A stretch of DNA of 64,000 nt, taken from Nematostella vectensis. Its lineage: Eukaryota; Cnidaria; Anthozoa; Actiniaria; Edwardsiidae. Shown here one piece after another: positions 1-11,693 of this stretch (position 1 is the first letter of the stretch; each line of letters starts with the position of its first letter). A model generated the notes under the pieces. The model was not told the origin of the DNA. It made no database searches and was given only the letters and a program-made list of their open reading frames with translations. Location: the NCBI RefSeq assembly GCF_932526225.1, contig NC_064039.1:2318001-2382000 (forward strand), given 5' to 3'. The position numbers were made by a program, and so were the translations under genes.

Positions 1-2794
1 TGGGTACGCGCCTGTATCACAAAGTGATGTGCATCTTTTTCTCTTTTTGTGGGGACGAAACCGACGACGCAAAACCCAGGCCCCAACTTGTAATACTTTA
101 TTTCTATATTTTGGAAGCAGAAGTTAAAACAGCCGAACCCCTCTACGAAAACCAGAACTCCATACAATTTGTCTAAATCTTAATAAGTACACCCTGTTGA
201 CCCTGGTCGTGCCTCACAATCCAAGATTTGCGCATCAGCACTTACGTCGCTTGCACAATTCAAAAGGTTAATCCAATTTTGTGTTGACCTTTTTTTTTTT
301 CAACGCATGCTTTCATCATTTCTAATTTCACAGATTTACACAGCTTGCTTTTAGCGGCATAAAGCCAAAGAAAAATTTTAGGGAAAAGTTTCTTTTTTAC
401 CTCACCCCATGGAGATTGGTCTTATTTTCATTTTATTTTCTTTTTAAGGTCAAAAAGTAAACAAAAGAAAGAAAACAAAACAGAAATAATGACATTTCGT
501 GTATTCCGAGAAAGCGCTTGCCTTATTCTTAATAAAAACGCCCTGTTTGAGTATTAATTGATTTTTTCATTTAAACCCTCACAGTTTGATCTATTTCAGT
601 GTCAGACAACGGCATTGCAACTGTTCTCCAAAAACAACAACAAAAATCCAAGAAAAATGCATTTGAAATAATAGCTTAGCACCCAGTATCATAACCCATG
701 CTTTCGTTTCATCTATATTCATGATATCGCGGCCTAGCTTCTCAAAACACAACTTTTTCATTGAGGTTAATGGAATAACGTATAGCACATTGTTATTAAC
801 GACTTAGATGTGTCCACCATGGCAATCTGTCAAGTATTAAAAGATGAAAAGGGACGTTCTGACGCACACCCGCTGTGCGTTAAGATTATTTTCCACTTGC
901 GATTTGTGTGCCGTGATGTTGTCATGGTGCGCAGTTCCGTTTCAGAAAAACAGTGGGTCAGTACGCAGCTCTCACAAGCTGCAATTTGATTAGGCAAAGG
1001 AACAATATCCGCACCTCGACACAAAGAACGAGAAGAATAGAGACAAAAGAACTCCTTTGTGGAACAAAAATAATAGGAGACAAAGCAGCTGCGTACTTAC
1101 TCAATCAGTTGCCATTTCCACAGTTACACCTGTCGTATACGGCACTGGAAAATACATTCGACAACTCTACTCAAACAAGCCGCTCTACCATTTTCCAATG
1201 TTTGATGATACCATGTTGAATTGATTTTGAAGAGACCTTAGAGAAGCTTATTGGAGTGTCTTGCAACAGTGGGAAATAGATTGGCTGTAAAAAAAAAAAA
1301 AAAAGATCGGATTCTCGGATAATAGACCGAAAGAATTGTATCAAAAGCGAACAATACCTGGGGGGTAACCGGGGGTTCTCTCAAGTCTGTTTACTTTTCA
1401 TCTTCTTGGACGGGGCAGCGTATGATGAGATGTGTCCATAAGGTAAGGCTTCACAAGCTCTTTGACAACCCACTCGCTGCACTTAAGCCACATTATTTAA
1501 CACAAATTATTAACAAAAAATAACACTTTAATTAGACACTTTTTGTACACAGCCCAGAGCTTGGTTTCTGGTAACAGGGATGTATTGCACGGCCAACCTC
1601 CTTCGTTGATATTAGCTATATTATGGAGTTAAATCAACACAAGGTTGAAGTTGTCTATGTTTCGCGGACGTTTTTGAGCATTCGCTCTTCACCAGAATCT
1701 ATCTTTTTATAAGTCCTTTATCCATGCGGATTTTTTATATCTGTGACGCGAAGAAAACACTGTTATACTCAGATGTTAATTAAACTCTTCAAGTTCTCGA
1801 AAACATTAAGCAATCGTCCTGATAGGACCGAGTATCGTGTTCAACCATTTGACGAATGAATATTTAAACCATTTGACGAATGAATATTACAACCATTTGA
1901 CGAATAAATATTTCAACCATTTGACGACTTAAACTTTCTGATTAACGGCGATGTTGGATTTAGCATGCTTTGGGTGTGGTTTTCCTAAAAGATATAGAAA
2001 CACCTGCTTGACGAAAAATTTGTGAAACTGGACTGTGTGAATACCTTGTTTGCATTGCAACAAATTTCACCAAGGGTAAGACGACAAAGTAATTTGATTA
2101 GCTGTAATACAAAAGTAGCGGCATATGATATATAAATTAGAGGAGCGATTTTAATAACCCTTTCGGTCTCGATCATAACAACGAGCAAAATGACAACAAG
2201 GGTAAGGCACATCTAGTTGCACATCTTTTAGGGGTTTAGCCGCGTTGCGAAGTAGCTGCATCTCAGGTAGCGCGATTTCTGTATCCATGGTTACTTTTTA
2301 TCCAAATGTTGTAATGGCACTTGGCGGGATTTCAATCACATGACTTAAGGGCGAAATGTGTGTCCATGTTTTTTTATCGATAACATAATTTTCATGAATT
2401 AGAGGTTTCTATCGCTTTTTGGGGTCCTTGAAATATATAAAAAAGGTATTAATATTAACATGCCTAATTCATGACATACAGGTCTTATTTTATTATTTAT
2501 TTATTTATTATTTAGGTCGATTTTATTTTTTTGAAGTTTCTTGAAGCTCTGTTAATTAGAACCAAAATTTACAAACCTTTTAATATATCCGTAAGTATAC
2601 ATAACGAATGGACGCCACGATTAACGTCTTCACTGGACCTATACTATTTTGTTGTATACTTTTTTATTATTATCGAGGCATTTGTCAGAATTCTTGTTCA
2701 TCTTATTTCTCGTGCTCGATAGTTTGCATAGAATAGTCATGGTAGAGAGCTCATTTTCGTGTCTTGTTTTCCTGAAAGCTTGAGCCAAGTAAGC
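1..2794. other. Intergenic DNA with no supported gene
   Basis: AT-rich sequence with only short open frames that lack splice-site support, domain signatures or codon bias. It contains homopolymer runs and one short tandem repeat near 1840-1932. I see no promoter or RNA gene that I can defend. A distal exon of a gene to the left of the window cannot be excluded. Confidence 0.5.
1840..1932. repeat. Short tandem repeat, about 26-bp unit, 3-4 copies
   Basis: The motif CAACCATTTGACGAATGAAT recurs with small changes (AAACC, CAACC; GAATGAA, GAATAAA) four times in a row, the last copy partial. It lies in otherwise unremarkable intergenic DNA. Confidence 0.8.
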
Positions 2795-2858
2795 ATGCTG
2801 TTCGCCTTGATCTTCCTGCTACCGTGGGTGGAGTCGCAAGCGAAGAAAGGATACAAAG
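2795..2858 (+). CDS. Isolated signal-peptide exon (first exon of an unresolved secreted protein)
   Basis: ATG at 2795 opens a 21-codon frame, MLFALIFLLPWVESQAKKG and so on: a short N-terminus, a hydrophobic core and a polar region with a plausible cleavage site after the ESQA stretch. The exon ends AAAG before GTAAGA and leaves one extra base (phase 1), the usual layout for a secretory first exon. I could not identify its second exon with confidence. Candidates are a phase-1 exon inside the duplicated segment at 3096-3151, a 34-nt exon near 5224, or the thrombospondin exon at 10966. The gene may be real, an alternative first exon, or a remnant. Confidence 0.35.
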
Positions 2859-3230
2859 GTAAGACTCCCTCCCTGGCGTTCTATATAACAGCAGTCAAAG
2901 CGCAGTAACTCCTTCCGAAAGAAACCGTCATCAAAGAGATCAAATTCTTACTGAAAGTAAGTCTGTAATTAGGATGGTTTCTTGTTTACACTTTTCTCGA
3001 CATCAGCCTCCATAAAAACGACTTCAATTCCTGGGGATACTTCAAAAGTAAGGCTCCCTGTCGATAACTCCAACTCTCACTTAAATATTACAGCCGTTAA
3101 GCACGGTAACTCCTTCCGAAACGTCATCAAAGAGATCCAAATTCGTACCGAAAGTAATTCTAAGAAGGGGTGTTTTTTGTTTCACATGTTTCTCTACTGA
3201 AGCTTTCATAAACCCAACTTCCATTAGGGA
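2858..3230. repeat. Imperfect tandem duplication of about 190 bp
   Basis: The segment from the donor at 2859 to about 3000 is repeated in diverged form at about 3047-3230. Both copies share AAGGTAAG/AAAGTAAG, a CTCCCT stretch, an acceptor-like ATAACAG/ATTACAG, AACTCCTTCCGAAA, CATCAAAGAGATC and a terminal GAAAGTAA. Each copy keeps acceptor-like and donor-like ends, so this may be a duplicated exon of the gene that starts at 2795. The first copy has stops in the expected phase. The second copy (3096-3151) is open in phase 1. Confidence 0.5.
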
Positions 3231-3427
3231 CACCCTCTATAGCCTTTTTGTACATTTAAGAATGTTAGCCTGTAATTTAGGAAACAAAACGTTTTTACGC
3301 TAACAAGCAATGGTGGTTGCGCCAGTCATGTCAACTTGATAAATGACTAGCCTCTGTTTACTGAGGCGCGTACACAAGGGGGTGGGGGGTGCGCCCCCTT
3401 GGCGGCCAAAAAGTGGGCCATTTCCTA

Positions 3428-3890
3428 TTACCTTATATCACTTAATTTTCGCGTCACTTTCATTTCGCGAATTTCGCGATTTTAAAAGATTCGCGAAAAT
3501 GAAGTGACGTGAAAATTAAGTGTCGCGAAAATTAGGATGCGCGAAAATCAAGTGAGTACACAAGAAGCCTTCAGGGGAATATTGGCCGTTTAATAAGCTT
3601 TTGGAAACACCTTGTCTATTTAGTCATCTAATGTACATATAGTACCGTAAGGGGTTGAGTTGGACTTGTATTTACATAATTTTAAGAAACTAGATTCAGT
3701 CCACGCATCTTTTTGTTACAAATTGTTTCAGTTTTGCTTGATTTTATTATCCCAAAATCGCGAATTCGCGAAAACAAAATGATCTGGTTTTTACGAAAAT
3801 AGGATAATCGCGAAAATAAAGTGTCACGAAATATCGCCATCTCAAAATCGCGAAATATTGGCGTCGCGAAAATTAAGTGTAATAAGGTAA
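3428..3890. mobile_element. MITE-like element with about 26-bp terminal inverted repeats (TTACCTTAT family)
   Basis: The left end TTACCTTATATCACTTAATT and the inverse of the right end, TTACCTTATTACACTTAATT, match with two differences and continue into TTTTCGCG on both sides. The 463-bp interior is built from many TTCGCGA/TCGCGAAA motifs in both orientations, so much of it could fold on itself. There is no coding capacity, so it is non-autonomous. I could not define a target-site duplication. The GGCGCGTACACAAGGG stretch just left (about 3366) resembles the CAGG-family ends described elsewhere in this window. Confidence 0.65.
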
Positions 3891-4277
3891 GAAATGTTCA
3901 AATACTATGCTTGTTCCATATAATACAACTGAAATAATCGCAAATGAAAACTAATTATGTGTCTGAACGTGAGAATACACAATCCGACCGCGTGACGCGC
4001 CTTTTCCTATGCTTTCTCAAACACATTCCCGATTCATTTTTCGACACAGCACGGGCTAACGAGACATGGAGACGCTGGGCCTTTGTTTCATAGCTGTTGG
4101 ACAAAACGGTTATTGAAAAAATAAGTAGTTTGAGAAGTGTCCAATAAACTCGTTAATTGGATTGGATTCAAGATCCCTCGATACTGTTACCAATTTGAAA
4201 TTGAATCGATCCTTCGAAATCCAGCAAATAACATAAATTAACTCCATTTGCTAAATTATGATGCAGGGTAAGTTTTA

Positions 4278-4530
4278 TTAAAGCCGCATTGTCACCAGTT
4301 TACTTCCGGAGGTCCGACGGAAACCTCAACCGTTAAAAGACAAAAGTATCTATTAAAACCCGAGATTAAACAGGCCATATGCTGTAAATTATCAATCACA
4401 TCCTCAAAGAAACTTCCAATAAACACACTGCTTTCAATATTTTGAAATATTTTTCGCGTTTTCCGTTAAAAATCATCGGATATTTGTTATGTAATCGACC
4501 GGAAGTAAACTGGTGACAATGCGGCTTTAA
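4278..4530. mobile_element. piggyBac-type MITE, copy 1 of 3 (TTAA flanks)
   Basis: A 253-bp segment begins TTAA-AGCCGCATTGTCACC and ends with its exact inverse, GGTGACAATGCGGCT-TTAA. The inverted ends extend about 30 bp to a CCGG. The TTAA on each side fits the target-site duplication of piggyBac-class transposons. It has no open reading frame of note. Two more copies lie at 31224-31477 and, inverted, at 32961-33216. Confidence 0.8.
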
Positions 4531-5613
4531 TCAAAGTGACCATTTTGAGTCACTTTGAAATATCATGTAAAAACTTATGTATTATTATTATTATATTATT
4601 TTTCTCGATTGATCGTCAAAATGCGCGAAGAGAGAAGGGTTTTATATATCCAAAAGCCCCCACACGAAAAATCTTTGTGTGTTGATTGTTAAACTGTTTT
4701 AGATCAAAACAGCATAGCCGCTTTTTTTGTTATAATTGAAAAATGGGCACATGGGCTTCCTGTGCCGTGGTATTGGATTACTTATAAACAGTCGCCAACG
4801 AAAAGGTTATTGATTATCGCCTTTTGGGCTTCCTGTGTTTTGGTATTGCATTAGTTATAATACCGCCATGTCGTAATAGTATTTTTGATTTTTGATTTAG
4901 TAACCTGTTTCAATAGCAAAAGTATGTTTCTAATTTAGAAGTTTTTTTTTTCTCCTTGTGTTGAATGAAAAAATCATTAAGCTGGGTCTGGCCGAGTTCC
5001 CCAAAAATCAATATAAAAAATATTAAATTAAATTTATTTGAGTTTTTCCTTCCCCAGTTTTTACGTTTGTTTTCGAAGTGCTGGGTGTAGTATGACTGGA
5101 ATATTTTTTTTTGTCAGATTGGATACAAAGATAAACCTTTTAGGTTTATTTTCTAAAATTTGATTAAAAAAAACACAGGTTCCGCTTTGTCAGGGAGCCT
5201 TTATAAACTTTAATCACTTTCAGGTTTTAAGTATAACAACACCCCAGGCAGCAAGAGGTAATTCAATGAGTGAACACCTTATCACCACCGCAGAATTCAC
5301 GAAAATGACTTTGTTCTATCAGCCTCTGTACACTACACAATTTGTTTATTTATTCCATGTCAAAAAAACGGAGGAAAATCATATTCCTTGATAAATTGGC
5401 ACCTCTAAGATAAACTGTTTTGACAGATTGAGAAAACGTTTAGGGCGGTCATTATTAGCCGTCCGCTATTAGACTTTAAAGTGATGAATTGCCTCAAAAA
5501 TTATTTAGCAGAAGCAATTTTAGTGTTGCCTTCGACCGAGACTCGAATACTTTTCATACTGACTATGTGACTAGAATCCCTTTCGTCCATGAAGTGCTTT
5601 TTTTCTGAACAGC

Positions 5614-6551
5614 ATGTTGCGAGTTGTACCGGCAGCGATAATCTTCTTCTTTTACACAATACTCGGCTCAACTGCGAAAGGTACGTACGATATTGGATAT
5701 TAAACGTTTTGATATACATGCTATGTTTATAGCCCATCCAAGTACATACTTACGTTTTCGTATTCCATACTACAGTGGATATAATTTTTTTCTTCATCAC
5801 GCAATGAGCATTTTGCATAGTCTTATATATATATATATATATATGCTATTTATTTTATCAATTACAGGCCAGATTTATCAAAGTTATTACTTTCCCACTC
5901 TATGTTCAACGGGCATGCAATGCGTTTTGAGGGTAAATTTCTTTTTATAGTTTATCTTTTCTTATTTTGCCTTTTTCTCTCTATTTTCCATTTACTTATT
6001 CTCTATGACATATTTCTCATTTTTCTTTCTTTCTTTCTTTCTTTTTTCCTTCATATCGTATTGTGACATTCTGAAAACGCTAAACTTTAATTGCAGTTGA
6101 CAAAAGTACTTCAATAACAAATCTATCATGTATTTTAAGATTTGGATTAAGCTTGTCGCGTGTATTGTTTAAGTTTGAGACGTTTGTAAGCATCCGGCGG
6201 CATCAATCATATAAAACCGATTTTGGCGGCAGCTGAACTTACACTTACTCTCCCCCTATTTCACGATTTTAAATTGTTTAAAGGGATATTTAAAGTACTG
6301 TTGATTTTTTCTTTTCCCTTATAAAGTATATTGTTATGACTCTTATGGGTGACAAATTAATCAATTAATCAACTGTTAATAGAAACCTTTTTTATATATT
6401 TGGCGAAATTTCGATGATTCTTTAGGTTTGTTCAGAAAGCATTTACGTCTCTAGATTCCAACAGGAGCGATACCTATGCAGCAGATCTAAGACTGGTATT
6501 TCCTCTTTCAACAGGATTTATAATCTGAGAACAATAAGCTTTGATGATTGA
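5614..6551 (+). CDS. Small secreted four-cysteine protein, 3 exons (unrecognised family)
   Basis: Proposed exons are 5614-5680, 5868-5932 and 6426-6551, giving 85 residues. Exon 1 encodes a signal peptide (MLRVVPAAIIFFFYTILGS) and ends in phase 1 before GTACGT. Exon 2 follows a pyrimidine-rich ATTACAG, keeps the frame and ends before GTAAAT. Exon 3 follows TTCTTTAG and reads to TGA at 6549. An AATAAA lies 85 bases past the stop, at 6637-6642. The mature part is about 60 residues with four cysteines (two in exon 2, two in exon 3) and is rich in Tyr, Ser and Arg. I recognise no domain. Phases agree at both junctions, but short exons can match by chance. The alternative is that only exon 1 is real and splices elsewhere. 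Confidence 0.42.
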
Positions 6552-6636
6552 ATGAGACGGGTATAAGCCTGTCAATGGCATAGAACTCAATAGGAAGATT
6601 TTGTATTTTCGAATTGTATTATGATTTTATCCGGTA

Positions 6637-6642
6637 AATAAA
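6637..6642 (+). terminator. Candidate polyadenylation signal AATAAA
   Basis: Canonical AATAAA hexamer 85 bases after the proposed stop codon of the small secreted protein gene. Its position supports an independent transcription unit ending near 6660. Confidence 0.4.
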
Positions 6643-6659
6643 CCCATATTTTTATTACT

Positions 6660-7661
6660 ATTGGTCATTACACAAAGACGACATTCCCTCTACTAAATGA
6701 AAACCAAAAGGGAGCAAAAGGTACAGGTAGACCACAACGCAACCACCTCGAACCTGTTTGTTAGAAAACTCGGGCGATGAAATGCAAGCTAGCATTCAGA
6801 GTTTCTCTTTCTTTTATCACCAAGCATTATCATTTTATTTCTTGGACTTCATGTCGCAGGTTGCAGTTGCGGGAAATAAATTGCAAAAGAAAATATTATC
6901 GCTTAATTTTGAGATGATCCACGAGTGTTGTCTTTGGGTTGACATATACACCTAACGTGTTAAAAAAAAAAAACAAAAAAAAAAATAATAATATAATTCC
7001 AAGGCCGTCAACATAAAAGCAATATAATTCCAAGTTCTTCAATATTTAAAATTAATTAAATACTAAACATTGTTAGAAGAATATTGTGTATTTTAGGCGT
7101 CAAAAGGGTATTATTTGTCATCGCTTAGCACCTTGAGATTTAATTGGGAGGTTTTTATAGCAGTTATGAAATTTTGTTTATCCTAGCATGGCCATATCCG
7201 TACCATGCCTCTGTTTGACTAGGAGGTTGTTTCACAAGTTAGGATGTGTTTTATAATAGCTTGTCTGTGCCATCGATAATTTAAGTTATTTTAAAGTCGT
7301 CTATGAATTCTAGTAGTTTCTCTTTGGATCGCTTTTAGAGTATATAAGACCATTTCCATCTGAATGCGTTTCCAATTACGGTCTTGTGAAGTTGAAATGA
7401 TTGTGCACTTCAAAAAACACAAATTAACTGTTTTTAATGATTGTGGACCGGAGTTGACAAAATTTAGGCTTTCTGAGCGTGGTACGCGGGATTGGTCTAT
7501 GTTAAAAGCGCACTTAGATTAGCGATGACAGTAATATTTGCATTAATCGCCCAGAGAGGAACACTTTATTACCGACCGAGGGGGCAGCATTTGATCTCGT
7601 TTTGAAAATCGAGGAGTAAAATGGTCCTCTAGTAAAATTCGGAAGCCAAGAAACGCCAACG
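6660..7661. other. Intergenic DNA, nothing recognised
   Basis: AT-rich, with A-runs near 6960-6990. The only open frames are short and have no splice or domain support. Confidence 0.5.
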
Positions 7662-10600
7662 ATGCCTCGCGTAACAAAGCTGCTCCTTGCGTGTGTACTT
7701 GCATGCTCGTTATGTCGAGATGCTGGTGAGTAGACATTTTTTGGAATATTCGTCGAATTTCTCTTGCACTTAATCCGGAATAGGTACACGAATAATGCGA
7801 CGCAAAATAGTTAAATTCAAGTGGCCGAAAATAGTTAAATTCTGGAATAGTTAGATTCCGGAATAGGTACACGAATAATGCGACGCAAAATAGTTAAATT
7901 CAAGTGGCCGAAAATAGTTAAATTCTGGAATAGTTAGATTCTGGAATAGGTACACGAATAATGCAACGCAAAATAGTTAAATTCGAGTGGCCGACTCGGA
8001 TTAAGAGAGCATGACGCAACGAAAAGGCAAATGCCGCATTATAAACGCATCAAATTCAATCGATATAATACTTAATCATGCAAACCAAAGGATTTTGCGA
8101 AAATAGCCTCCATTCCATGTAAAAAAAAACCAGCAACCTCAAACCCCCTTGGATAGCATATATACTATACGAGCGGGTTCGGAAAGTAAAACTGCCATTT
8201 CAAAGCGACATGTAACGTGTTCTTGTTTTTTTTTTTTTAGACAAATAATTAAATAATATGTTGCTCTACCAATACGCAATTAATCTAGCCGGATGAGACA
8301 GAAGAATGTGGTGAATTGAAAGAGCGACAGAAACAACAGAACATATAGAAAACGTTGTGGCAAACAGCAAAGCATCAAAAATTGCTCCAAGCGAAGAGGA
8401 CACATTAATTTTGTCATACAGCTAATTATGAAAAGGCTGTTCATCTTAAGAGATATTTCCAATACAGTATTAGAAATAGACTCATAATTTACTCCCTTCC
8501 CGCGCATGTAGAGCATCTGGCGTCCGTTACAGTAGAATTCATATTGCACATATTGACTAAAAGTCTGGAAATATCTTTTTAGGTGGGCAATCTTTTCAAG
8601 ATCAGTTGTAACAGTTGTCTTGGCTTTGTTCGATTGACTATCAATCAAAATACATCCCAATTCACGATCGTTTTTACTTCTCTGTTTATTCAGTTGTGAT
8701 CTTTCAGAATGTCCGTGCTACCATGCTTGAGTATTGAGTAGTAGCGATGTAGCTCATCTCGGAAAGGTAGTTACCCCAAAATGGACATTTTCAATGCTAG
8801 AAATATCAAGTGACTCATTGTTTATTCCCTTCCCGCGCGTATAGAGTATCAAGTGTGTTACAGTAGATAGTTTGCTACAAAACAAGACATTTCTAACATT
8901 GTGTGACTTTTCCAGCACAAAGGCGGACAACACTTCTTAAGATCAGCTTTATGTTTATCAACATGTATGTGGAAAGTGTACTGCATGAAATATTTTTTTT
9001 TTTTTGTAATGACAAGGGGTTTGTTAATAATATAATAGAGCTTTCCTGTCCATTGTTTGTTATTAATAAACTGAGCACTTCCGTCCATAGTTTATCAGTA
9101 ATAAACATAGCACTCCCGTCCATTGCTTGTTAGTAATAAACATAGCACTCCCGTCCATTGTTTGTTAGTAATTAACCGAGCACTCCCGTCCATTGTTTCT
9201 TATGAAGAAACAGAACACTCAGGACCGTAGCCAGGATTTTGGGTGGTTCGTTTTTTTTTCATTTCAGCGGACCAAATTTCCGGTATACCCCTCTCATCGC
9301 CTTATTACATTAGGCAATCTATCTTGTATTTAAAAATTTTATTAATAGGGTACTTTTTAACATATAGCGATAATAATAAAGATAATTATCTAAAATAATT
9401 TTATCATTTTAAGACATATTGATGTGCAGAGTATATCGTTATGTATTTTTGTTAACTCTGAGCGGACCTTCAAGCCGGGTAGGGGGGGGGGGGGTTCGTC
9501 CACCCCCTCCCGGTTACGGGCCTGACACTCCCGTGTTCATTGTTTTAGTTATAAACATAGCACTCCCGTCCATTATTTGTTATTTATAAACAGAACACTC
9601 TCTTCTATTGTTTGTTAGTAATAAACATAACACTCCCGTCCATTGTTGGTTAGTAATAAACATAGCACTCCCGTCCATTGTTTGTTAGTAATAAACATAA
9701 CACTCCCGTCCATTGTTGGTTAGTAATAAACATAGCACTCCCGTCCATTGTTGGTTAGTAATAAACATAGCACTCCCGTCCATTGTTGGTTAGTAATAAA
9801 CATAGCACTCCCGTCCATTGTTGGTTAGTAATAAACATAGCACTCCCGTCCATTGTTGGTTAGTAATAAACATAGCACTCCCGTCCATTGTTGGTTAGTA
9901 ATAAACATAGCACTCCCGTCCATTGTTGGTTAGTAATATACATAGCACTCCCGTCCATTGTTGGTTAGTAATAAACATAGCACTCCCGTCCATTGTTGGT
10001 TAGTAATAAACATAGCACTCCCGTCCATTGTTGGTTAGTAATAAACATAGCACTCCTGCTATTATTTGTTAGTAATAAACATGACACTCTCGTCCATTGT
10101 TTGTTAGTAATAACATAGCACTCCTGCTATTATTTGTTAGTAATAAACATAACACTCTCGTCCATTGTTTGTTAGTATAACATAGCACTCCTGCTATTAT
10201 TTGTTAGTAATAAACATGACACTCTCGTCCATTGTTTGTTAGTAATAACATAGCACTCCTGCTATTATTTGTTAGTAATAAACATAACACTCTCGTCCAT
10301 TGTTTGTTAGTAATAACATAGCACTCCTGCTAACACTCTCGTCCTCGTCCATTGTTTGTTAGTATAACATAGCACTCCTGCTATTATTTGTTAGTAATAA
10401 ACATGACACTCTCGTCCATTGTTTGTTAGTATAACATAGCACTCCTGCTATTATTTGTTAGTAATAAACATGACACTGTCGTCCTCGTCAATTGTTTGTT
10501 AGTAATAACATAGCACTCCTGCTATTATTTGTTAGTAATAAACATGACACTCTCATCCTCGTCAATTGTTTGTTAGTAATAACATAGCACTCCTGCTAAC

Positions 10601-11693
10601 ACTCTCGTCCTCGTCCATTGTTTGTTAGTATAACATAGCACTCCTGCTAACACTCTCGTCCTCGTCCATTGTTTGTTAGTATAACATAGCACTCCTGCTA
10701 TTATTTGTTAGTAATAAACATGACACTCTCGTCAATTGTTTGTTAGTAATAACATAGCACTCCTGCTATTATTTGTTAGTAATAAACATAACACTCTCGT
10801 CCTCGTCCATTGTTTGTTAGTAATAACATAGCACTCCTGCTATTATTTGTTATTAATAAACATGACACTCTCGTCCTCGTCCATTGTTTGTTAGTAATAA
10901 CATGACACTCTCGTCCATTGTTTGTTAGTCTACTTGTGATGAGTCGCATCCTTACTTCGCTTCAGGGACATGGAGCAGTTGGGGTTCGTGCGACGTGTCT
11001 TGTGGGACTGGGCAACAGTTCAGATCCTCGTGCAGCATGGACAGAGATCTGAAGAATTGTCCTCCAGGTAGAATTGCATATGATTCCCAGGCCTGCTCGC
11101 AGCCACCTTGCAGCACAGGGATGCTGGAGGCAACTTCGTATCTGTTGATAGCCTCATCGCCTTCTGCTTCTCTATCTTCACTTCGGCATATGACAATCCA
11201 CGAGTCTGCTACGGTATCGTCATCAGCTACAGTATCGTCGACAGCATCTCCATCGATAGCACCATCTTCATCATTGTCATCAACTTTGTCAACATCATCA
11301 TCATCAAAACCGTTATCCAGCGCTGTATTAGAAACCTCTTCAAATATTTCTCCATCACCATCTTTCGTGTCGCCCTCGTCAGTTACTGTCGATCAATTTT
11401 CATCGCGTTCTCCACCGCCGAGCAAAGAACCTAACAAACGAGAAGCCTTTCTCTCTGTGACTGAGAGCACAGCTTTGGTAGACTGTGTATTTAGGCAGTT
11501 ACGAGTAGCGTCTATCCTGGAATGTGCGGGTATATGCCTACGAACTCCCGAGTGCAAGTCAGTGAACTTTAAAGCCACCACAAGCAAAGACGACGAGGAA
11601 AACTGTTTTATCAATTTCTCTTCCCATGCAGAATCTTCTGTAAGCTCCATTGAAGGTTACGTTTATATGTCGAAAGTAAGTTTAGGGGATTGA
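7662..11693 (+). CDS. Secreted thrombospondin-1 / PAN-apple domain protein (2 exons)
   Basis: Exon 1 (7662-7725) encodes a signal peptide, MPRVTKLLLACVLACSLCRD, and ends in phase 1 before GTGAGT. Exon 2 (10966-11693) opens in phase 1 after TTCGCTTCAG, giving 263 residues in all. The mature N-terminus is a thrombospondin type-1 repeat: the TWSSWG tryptophan motif, CDVSCGTG, and six cysteines ending in QPPC. A roughly 120-residue Ser/Thr/Pro-rich mucin-like linker follows, then a PAN/apple-like module with five cysteines (VDC, ECAGIC, ECKSVNF, NCF) ending at YVYMSK. Such proteins usually bind glycans or matrix outside the cell. A perfect GTAAGT at 11676 lies just before the stop, so the last five residues may be replaced by a further exon that I did not find. 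The 3.2-kb intron holds a minisatellite. The choice of first exon is inferred; those at 2795 and 5614 have the same phase. Confidence 0.6.
7777..7995. repeat. About 83-bp tandem repeat, 2.6 copies
   Basis: The unit starts GGAATAGGTACACGAATAAT and contains GCGACGCAAAATAGTTAAAT and GTGGCCGAAAATAG. It recurs at about 7778, 7860 and 7944 inside the intron after the signal-peptide exon. Confidence 0.85.
9041..10935. repeat. 35-bp minisatellite array (about 45 copies)
   Basis: The consensus unit is CACTCCCGTCCATTGTTGGT followed by TAGTAATAAACATAG. The middle (9600-10060) is nearly perfect. From 10050 on, the array changes to a higher-order pattern alternating CACTCCTGCTATTATTTGTT units with CACTCTCGTCCATTGTTTGT units. 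A MITE (9220-9524) splits off the first five or so copies. The array lies in the intron just upstream of the thrombospondin exon and stops about 30 bp before its acceptor. Confidence 0.95.
9220..9524. mobile_element. CAGG-family MITE inserted in the minisatellite
   Basis: The left end is CAGGACCGTAGCCAGG and the inverse of the right end is CAGGCCCGTAACCGGG. The element is 305 bp, with no coding capacity and a G-run/C-rich right arm. It is flanked by ACACT at 9215-9219 and 9525-9529, a 5-bp target-site duplication taken from the satellite unit. Related elements with the same ends occur at 20302, 21925, 41051, 41593 and 57094. Confidence 0.75.

Noticed and set aside
3096-3151. Second exon of the 2795 signal-peptide gene
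   Set aside because: It is open in the right phase, but it lies in a diverged duplication whose sister copy has stops and no family is recognisable. Mentioned only as a candidate.
8280-8660. Minus-strand 126-residue open frame in the intron before the thrombospondin exon
   Set aside because: AT-rich, hydrophobic low-complexity translation with no homology I recognise and no supporting exons.
9041-10935. CRISPR array
   Set aside because: Units are contiguous with no unique spacers, and the surrounding genes are intron-containing animal genes. It is a minisatellite.
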